In this document: piece by piece, positions 59,684 through 64,000 of the stretch
How positions within the stretch are numbered: the first letter of the stretch is position 1
Layout of the letters: the number at the start of each line of letters is the position of its first letter
DNA from: CAZGZD01 sp964401915
GTDB lineage: Bacteria > Patescibacteriota > Microgenomatia > UBA1406 > GWC2-37-13
NCBI GenBank assembly: GCA_964401915.1
Contig: CAYOAI010000001.1
Location: 26,412-90,411 of the forward strand
Direction: 5' to 3'
DNA: 64,000 bases
Program-made: the position numbers and the translations under genes
The notes under the pieces: generated by a model
Databases searched by the model: none
Told to the model about the DNA's origin: nothing
What the model saw: the letters and a program-made list of their open reading frames with translations, nothing else

Positions 59684-62626
59684 TTATTGCCAAGCTTCGC
59701 AGATCATGCGGAATGAGCAGAAGTTGCATTGAGGGCCGACTCGTGCGGGATAAGCGCCACTTCGGATCTTCCCGACAGTCTCTGTGATTTTAGTGCGTAC
59801 TGTCTCAAGATCGCTTTCTTTCTTCTTCATTGAGAATTTTGTCCCCTCCTGCAGGTAATAGAAAGTAAGGGTGATTTTGTCAATCGGCGTCTCGTACATC
59901 TGGGGACCAGATGCAGCGAGCAAGTAGAGCGAAAGCTGCAGGCTTTTTTCGAGTTTTTTCAAATCCGGAGTCTTCCCAGTTTTATAGTCTATAATCTCAA
60001 GCATTTCGCCATGGCGGTCTACGCGATCAATTTTTCCAACAACTGTGATGTCTGATGAGATTTTGATCTTGAAATCCCGCTCCATATCAAGCGGGCTATT
60101 TTTGGGGTCATGATATGTGGCAAAGAATTTTCGCAGCATCTTCTCTCCTTCCTTTTTCATTCTATTCTGGTGAGTTGCTGACGCGTAGCCCAAAGGTATC
60201 CATTCTTCACGGTAAATTTCAATAAGCCGCTTGATCCCAAGCTTCTTATTAATCACATATTCTTTGTAGAATTTCTCAAGTGCTGCGTGGATGGTGATCC
60301 CAAAAGATGCTTGTCCCTTGGGTGCAACTGGAATCCTCAGAATGTAGCGGTACTTATATTGAAGTGGACAGTTGTCAAATGTCTCAATCTGTGTATAGGA
60401 AAATACTGATTGTAAGGTGTGTTTCTTGATAATCGGACTTTCTTTTTCTTTATATTCAAAAAGCGGAATTTGGGCTTCAGACTCGTGCTTGATAGACAAG
60501 TAGCGCGCCATATTCACGCTTCCCAAGGTCTCTTCAACAAATGGCGACAACTTCTTGCGGCGTATTCCTTCGCCATAGAATTCGGCTGCTGTGAGATAGA
60601 GTTTGCGCTTTGCGCGCGTCACGCCGACATAGAAAAGTCGCCGCTCCTCAAGTATGTGGTAGTCTCCGGTTGGAAGAGTTTCTTTGATGAGCTCCTCTGG
60701 GATGGGTAGGACGTCATTTCTACGGCGTGTGGGGAAGCGGTCGGCTACCAGATGAGGGAGGAATACGATTGGGAATTCAAGGCCTTTTGCCCCATGCACA
60801 GTCAGAATATGTACTGCATCATATGTCGCGATATCGTCTGTGCCAACACGGGGAGATTCCCCAAGCTCCATACTCATTTTTAAATAATCCACAATAGCTC
60901 CAACTGTGGAATCCTCGTGTTCGTTCTCATAATTTTTTAGCCTATTGAAAAAGGCCGAGACATTGAGTGCGACCTTCTCCTCAGTCTCTGTCTTGTATGT
61001 GGCCAGTCGTTTGAGGTAGCCAGTCGCATCAAGGAAGTAGTATAGAATCTGACCAGCAGTTGCGCGGCGCATATTGTCAAGATGATGTGTGATCATGATA
61101 TAGATTTTGCGCAAGCTGTTTATTGACTTTTTTGTGACCTGTGGAAGATGTGATTTATAACTTTTATATTCTTCAGCTTCCAACTCCTTATCATTTTCAG
61201 CTACGGCGATCTTCATTGCCTGAAATAGAGTGAGATTTGTGGAGCGCGCAAAGCTCAAAAGCGCGGCTACATCAACGGCCGAAAGTCCCAGAATATCCAT
61301 GGTAAGTACTCGATACAAAGATACAGAATCGTCAATCTCACTCAAAAAAGTAAGATAGGCGATCAAGTCCTTGACCTCTGGCTGCTTATAGAGCGCACCT
61401 GGCCCCCAGAATTGGTAGGGAATACCATGCCTTGCGAATGTGCCTTTGAATATATCCGCATGATTATTGGCACGCACAAGAAGCGCCATATCAGACCAAC
61501 TGTAGCCAACTTTTTTAAGATCCAGTATCTGGCGGGCTACGTAGTCTGCCTCAGACCCTGCATTCTCACCAAGAAAAAATTGTACAGGCTGCGCGTCTTG
61601 TAGCTTTTCTTTTTTAAAGTAATTGAGATTTTTGGATATCCCAAGTTGTGCCTCAAGAGTATCGGGATCATTGTGTCGTATAAGTCGATAGGCATGATCA
61701 AGTATTGGCTGGACTGATCTATAGTTGGTTGTCAATGTTATTGAACGAGCGCTTTTGTAGTCTCTCATAAATGTGATGATATTTGAGACAGATGCACCGC
61801 GGAATTTGTATATTGCCTGCGAGTCATCGCCCACGACAGTAAGGTGAGTAGTCGAGGCGGGTGGGCACAGAAGTTTGAGGAGTGCGTATTGAGCTATATT
61901 GGTGTCCTGAAACTCATCAACAAGTATGTATTTGTATTTTTTTTGGAGGTCGCGAAGTATGTGTGGACGAGCTTTGAGAAGCTTATTTGTGTAGAAAATA
62001 AGATCTGCAAAGTCAAAGACGTCTGCTTTCACCTTTAACGATTGATATGTCTTGTATGCATTCGCAAGCTCAAGAATTTTTTGCTTTTCCTCTGTTGTGA
62101 GGCTTTTTATTTTTTGCTTTCTTTTGGCGAGTGATAGATAATCATCAGGTGCTGCATCCTCATCTCTTAAGCGGGAGAAATGCTGGATAAATGCGGAGAT
62201 GAACTTATTTGGATTGCCAAGAGGGCGAAAGTACTTAAGATTAAAAAGGAATAGATTTTCACGCAAAAAAATCACAGTCTCGGCTTCAGTCATCAGGCGA
62301 TAATTCGCACTTAGTCCGATATGGGATATATTGTGTCGAAGTAGTTGATCGGCAAATGCGTGAAATGTATGGATCTCAGTCTGAAAGTATCCGTAGGGGA
62401 GGGCGCGGTCGACCCGCTCTTCCATCTCGCCTGCTGCCTTTTCAGTAAATGTAAGGGCAAGTATTTCACTTGGCGCAGCAAGTTTTTTATTCACAAGATG
62501 GCGGATTTTCTCGACAATTACACTCGTCTTGCCTGTTCCGGCACCGGCGATAATAAGAAGCGGGCCGTCATTGTACTCCACTGCCTCTTTTTGCTTCGCG
62601 TTAAGGGTGATAGTATCTTTGAGCAT
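59684..62626 (-). CDS. UvrD-type helicase fused to Fe-S PD-(D/E)XK nuclease (AddA/AdnA-like)
   Basis: A 980-residue SF1A helicase-nuclease. Helicase motifs: Walker A AGAGTGKTSVI near residue 30, LVDEFQDTN near 235, VGDDSQAIYKFRGA near 265, ILTVHGAKGLEFPIVFLP near 635 and YVGVTRAKRKLYLT near 690. The C-terminal nuclease has SFGITIHAALEKFY, VVGKIDRVD and IIDYKTGKTP with the catalytic Asp and Lys. Cysteines in FDNCPLQYKYRY and CNFCSFRMICEAW match the 4Fe-4S staple of AddB/Cas4-type nucleases. It likely resects DNA ends for recombination. A palindrome lies just before its start. Confidence 0.92.
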   Translation of the reverse strand: MLKDTITLNAKQKEAVEYNDGPLLIIAGAGTGKTSVIVEKIRHLVNKKLAAPSEILALTFTEKAAGEMEERVDRALPYGYFQTEIHTFHAFADQLLRHNISHIGLSANYRLMTEAETVIFLRENLFLFNLKYFRPLGNPNKFISAFIQHFSRLRDEDAAPDDYLSLAKRKQKIKSLTTEEKQKILELANAYKTYQSLKVKADVFDFADLIFYTNKLLKARPHILRDLQKKYKYILVDEFQDTNIAQYALLKLLCPPASTTHLTVVGDDSQAIYKFRGASVSNIITFMRDYKSARSITLTTNYRSVQPILDHAYRLIRHNDPDTLEAQLGISKNLNYFKKEKLQDAQPVQFFLGENAGSEADYVARQILDLKKVGYSWSDMALLVRANNHADIFKGTFARHGIPYQFWGPGALYKQPEVKDLIAYLTFLSEIDDSVSLYRVLTMDILGLSAVDVAALLSFARSTNLTLFQAMKIAVAENDKELEAEEYKSYKSHLPQVTKKSINSLRKIYIMITHHLDNMRRATAGQILYYFLDATGYLKRLATYKTETEEKVALNVSAFFNRLKNYENEHEDSTVGAIVDYLKMSMELGESPRVGTDDIATYDAVHILTVHGAKGLEFPIVFLPHLVADRFPTRRRNDVLPIPEELIKETLPTGDYHILEERRLFYVGVTRAKRKLYLTAAEFYGEGIRRKKLSPFVEETLGSVNMARYLSIKHESEAQIPLFEYKEKESPIIKKHTLQSVFSYTQIETFDNCPLQYKYRYILRIPVAPKGQASFGITIHAALEKFYKEYVINKKLGIKRLIEIYREEWIPLGYASATHQNRMKKEGEKMLRKFFATYHDPKNSPLDMERDFKIKISSDITVVGKIDRVDRHGEMLEIIDYKTGKTPDLKKLEKSLQLSLYLLAASGPQMYETPIDKITLTFYYLQEGTKFSMKKKESDLETVRTKITETVGKIRSGAYPARVGPQCNFCSFRMICEAWQ

Positions 62627-62639
62627 GGGCTACCATTTT

Positions 62640-62657
62640 ATATCATTGCAATGATAT
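62640..62657. promoter_or_regulatory. 18-bp perfect palindrome before the helicase-nuclease gene
   Basis: ATATCATTG/CAATGATAT is a perfect palindrome 14 bases upstream of the ATG at 62626. On the minus strand it runs into TATAAA, a -10-like box ten bases before the ATG. A likely operator for a dimeric regulator; it does not match known LexA boxes. Confidence 0.5.
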
Positions 62658-62679
62658 TTTGGAAAACTAAATCTTACCT

Positions 62680-62775
62680 TTACTTTTTCATGTTTCTGTC
62701 TCCAGTGGGTTCCCTCCCATCCTTCAACTTCACTCAGGATGGGCCTCCCAAGTCGCAGAAAACATGAAAAAGTAA
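62680..62775. repeat. 96-bp foldback element with 16-bp perfect arms
   Basis: The 16 bases at 62680-62695 are the exact reverse complement of 62760-62775. Inside are a weaker TGGG/CCCA pair and an eight-pair hairpin CCCATCCT (62716-62723) / AGGATGGG (62736-62743). The inner words (CCTTCAACTTCACTCAGG) resemble the CCTTCGACTT-GCTCAGG words of the element after tRNA-Gly, so the two may be related REP/MITE-like sequences. It fills most of the 173-base gap here. Confidence 0.6.
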
Positions 62776-62799
62776 CAAAAAGAAGATGGGGAAAAGTTG

Positions 62800-63660
62800 T
62801 TACGCAGATTTATGATTCATCTCATCATAGTAGCTTTCATACAAACCGGCAAGAACAAAGACCAAAATAAGGAAAATAAAAAGTGGGGGAGCAAATCCTC
62901 GAATGCCAAAAGCTAAGCTATATAATGTATATATAGTGATAAGTGGGAAGCTCACTGCGTGGAGCGCGAGTTGATAGGTCTTGGCGAGAGTGTGTTTCTT
63001 GTACCTTAGTCGAAGGATAAGGAATGATATGTAGCTCAGAATCCCAAGTAGCACAAGGAGGGCTAATGCTAAAGCAGCTGGGATAAATACAAATATGAAA
63101 ACTGCGATGGTGATGACAAATGGTACCCATGAGCGATCTACGCGATCTATAAGCCATCCCACATTGCCTTTCGTTATGGTCACGGGAGACTTCTGGTCGG
63201 GCAGTGGAAGTAGCGTATAGCCATTTTTTATATTTTTTGGATTTCGTACCACGAGGTTATTTGAGGTAAAGAGCAGAAAAGAATTGTATTCTTTTATCTT
63301 CTCGGCGCTCGCCCATTCGTCGACAACTGCAAAGAGGTCGAGTCGACCGCCACGCGTAAGCCATACAAAATAAGGATGATCGTAGTTGGTGGCAAGACGG
63401 CTATTGGCGATATGAATCCGAAGGTCTTTGGGATAAGCCATGAGGCTTTGTTTTACTGCGCTTTGACTGCTGATAAGGTCGAATATGTTGTGAGTTGCGG
63501 CAAAAAACCCGAAAAAAAATGCATTTACGACAAATACAAGTGTAAAAAAGTATATAAGTGACGCTTTATACGGGCGGCGTCTTAGGCGATGATAGAAATC
63601 GGCCTGTGGTATCAGACTATATAAAAAGGTATGCAAAAAGGTCTTGACAAATCTCCTCAT
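62800..63660 (-). CDS. DUF1189 family membrane protein
   Basis: A 286-residue protein with an N-terminal basic segment (YHRLRRRPYKASLIYFF), a first helix near residue 40, an extracytoplasmic domain of about 120 residues (SLMAYPKDLRIHIANSRLATN, then LFAVVDEWASAEKIKEYNSFLLFTSNNLVV) and four further helices from residue 165 on. This matches the DUF1189 layout. Function unknown; some relatives have been linked to envelope functions. The ATG lies inside the first tuf promoter on the opposite strand, so the two genes' transcription may interfere. Confidence 0.75.
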   Translation of the reverse strand: MRRFVKTFLHTFLYSLIPQADFYHRLRRRPYKASLIYFFTLVFVVNAFFFGFFAATHNIFDLISSQSAVKQSLMAYPKDLRIHIANSRLATNYDHPYFVWLTRGGRLDLFAVVDEWASAEKIKEYNSFLLFTSNNLVVRNPKNIKNGYTLLPLPDQKSPVTITKGNVGWLIDRVDRSWVPFVITIAVFIFVFIPAALALALLVLLGILSYISFLILRLRYKKHTLAKTYQLALHAVSFPLITIYTLYSLAFGIRGFAPPLFIFLILVFVLAGLYESYYDEMNHKSA

Positions 63661-63672
63661 TCAACCTATGAT
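63644..63672 (+). promoter_or_regulatory. tuf promoter P1, TTGACA-17-TATGAT
   Basis: TTGACA (63644-63649), 17-base spacer, TATGAT (63667-63672). It overlaps the first codons of the divergent DUF1189 gene. Just after it, AGTGAG and CTCACT can form a small hairpin (63673-63690). Confidence 0.75.
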
Positions 63673-63703
63673 AGTGAGATACTGCTCACTTTGCAACAAT
63701 AGT

Positions 63704-63732
63704 TTGCAAATTTGATTGAGGTACTTTATAAT
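63704..63732 (+). promoter_or_regulatory. tuf promoter P2, TTGCAA-17-TATAAT
   Basis: TTGCAA (63704-63709), 17-base spacer, TATAAT (63727-63732). In tandem with P1, it leaves a leader of about 48 bases with a CTGCC/GGCAG hairpin near 63742-63756, then an A/T-only stretch and no Shine-Dalgarno sequence. Confidence 0.75.
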
Positions 63733-63786
63733 TGTTGTTTCTGCCGGATTGGCAGTTTATTAATTTAATAATTTTTTCAAACTTTT

Positions 63787-64000
63787 ATGGCAACTGACAA
63801 ATTTGACAGAACCAAGCCCCATCTTAATATTGGTACCATCGGACACGTGGATCATGGTAAGACCACTCTTACATCAGCAATTCACACAGTACTTGCTAAA
63901 AAAGGCTTTGCAAAAGCCCTAAGCTATGCAGATATTGATACGGCACCTGAAGAGAAAGCTCGTGGTGTGACTATCAATCTCTCCCACACAGAATACGAGA
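63787..64000 (+). CDS. tuf: Elongation factor Tu, 5' part (continues past window)
   Basis: The first 71 codons of EF-Tu. The start MATDKFDRTKPHLNIGTIGHVDHGKTTL has the G1 loop GHVDHGKT, and switch I follows with ALSYADIDTAPEEKARGVTIN, as in other EF-Tu proteins. It delivers aminoacyl-tRNA to the ribosome. It is driven by two tandem promoters and may begin a ribosomal-protein operon. There is no Shine-Dalgarno sequence in the A/T-rich leader. Confidence 0.97.
   Translation, partial: MATDKFDRTKPHLNIGTIGHVDHGKTTLTSAIHTVLAKKGFAKALSYADIDTAPEEKARGVTINLSHTEYE

Noticed and set aside
1..64000. Possible alternative genetic code (UGA as Gly) as in some CPR lineages
   Set aside because: TGA ends several conserved genes at the expected place, including secD and thpR, so the standard bacterial code is used.
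1..64000. CRISPR array, prophage or insertion sequence
   Set aside because: No regularly spaced repeats, cas genes, integrase, transposase or phage structural genes are visible.

Overview
The window is one continuous stretch of a small, AT-rich bacterial chromosome. The genes are tightly packed, often overlap by 1-4 bases, and use TGA as a stop (for example at the ends of secD and thpR), so there is no sign of UGA recoding. The gene content resembles Candidate Phyla Radiation (Patescibacteria, Microgenomates-like) genomes. It has DUF4012, DUF3048 and DUF4446 proteins, PMT-type membrane glycosyltransferases, MidA, and an HTH-nucleotidyltransferase regulator fused by overlap to secDF. Many housekeeping proteins are trimmed: IF-2 lacks its N-terminal extension, AspRS lacks the GAD insert, DnaJ lacks its zinc fingers, and MiaB lacks TRAM. 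The lineage assignment is inference; there is no rRNA in the window.

Layout. 1-5114: surface-glycan enzymes, uppP, FKBP, and seven-tRNA-type content in two tRNA clusters (Ala, Ile, Phe, Gly; then Ser, Cys). 5115-7929: a YkuK/RecD-like helicase pair facing a Lon-type ATPase that has no protease domain. 8046-10028: groES-groEL with a terminator, then tRNA-Tyr. 10268-14568: membrane proteins. 14581-26865: a long minus-strand block with DUF4012, bL25, nusA, infB, a DHH-like protein in the nrnA position, rmuC, recJ, aspS and a D,D-carboxypeptidase. 26894-37987: mixed genes including thpR, MidA, DUF4446, DUF3048, secDF, cca and nfo. 38159-43433: hrcA-grpE-dnaK-dnaJ, efp and a RodZ-like gene. 43420-46473: radA and argS. 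47440-59613: a minus-strand cell-envelope polysaccharide block (GT2-GtrA, UDP-xylose synthase, ugd, rmlD, rmlB, WecA-like, PMT, processive GT2) with miaB and glyA embedded. 59684-64000: a UvrD-type helicase/nuclease, a DUF1189 protein and the start of tuf.

How the genes work together. The envelope genes make UDP-glucuronate, UDP-xylose and dTDP-sugars and load them on polyprenyl phosphate (uppP, WecA-like, GT2-GtrA) for use by PMT/ArnT-like membrane transferases. The chaperone genes form the classic HrcA regulon, with a CIRCE-like inverted repeat lying over the hrcA promoter. None of the seven tRNAs encodes CCA, which fits the presence of a CCA-adding enzyme.

The most striking regulatory signal is the repeated placement of a sigma70-like -10 box 6-11 bases (most often 7) before the ATG. 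It occurs at about 17 genes and predicts leaderless or near-leaderless mRNAs. Two divergent gene pairs share intergenic regions of exactly 28 bases built from such boxes. By contrast the chaperone genes and tuf have long A/T-rich leaders without a Shine-Dalgarno sequence. I found no CRISPR array, prophage or insertion sequence. The best candidates for new biology are the leaderless promoter system, the protease-less Lon, the pseudo-DHH protein, and the small foldback/REP-like elements.
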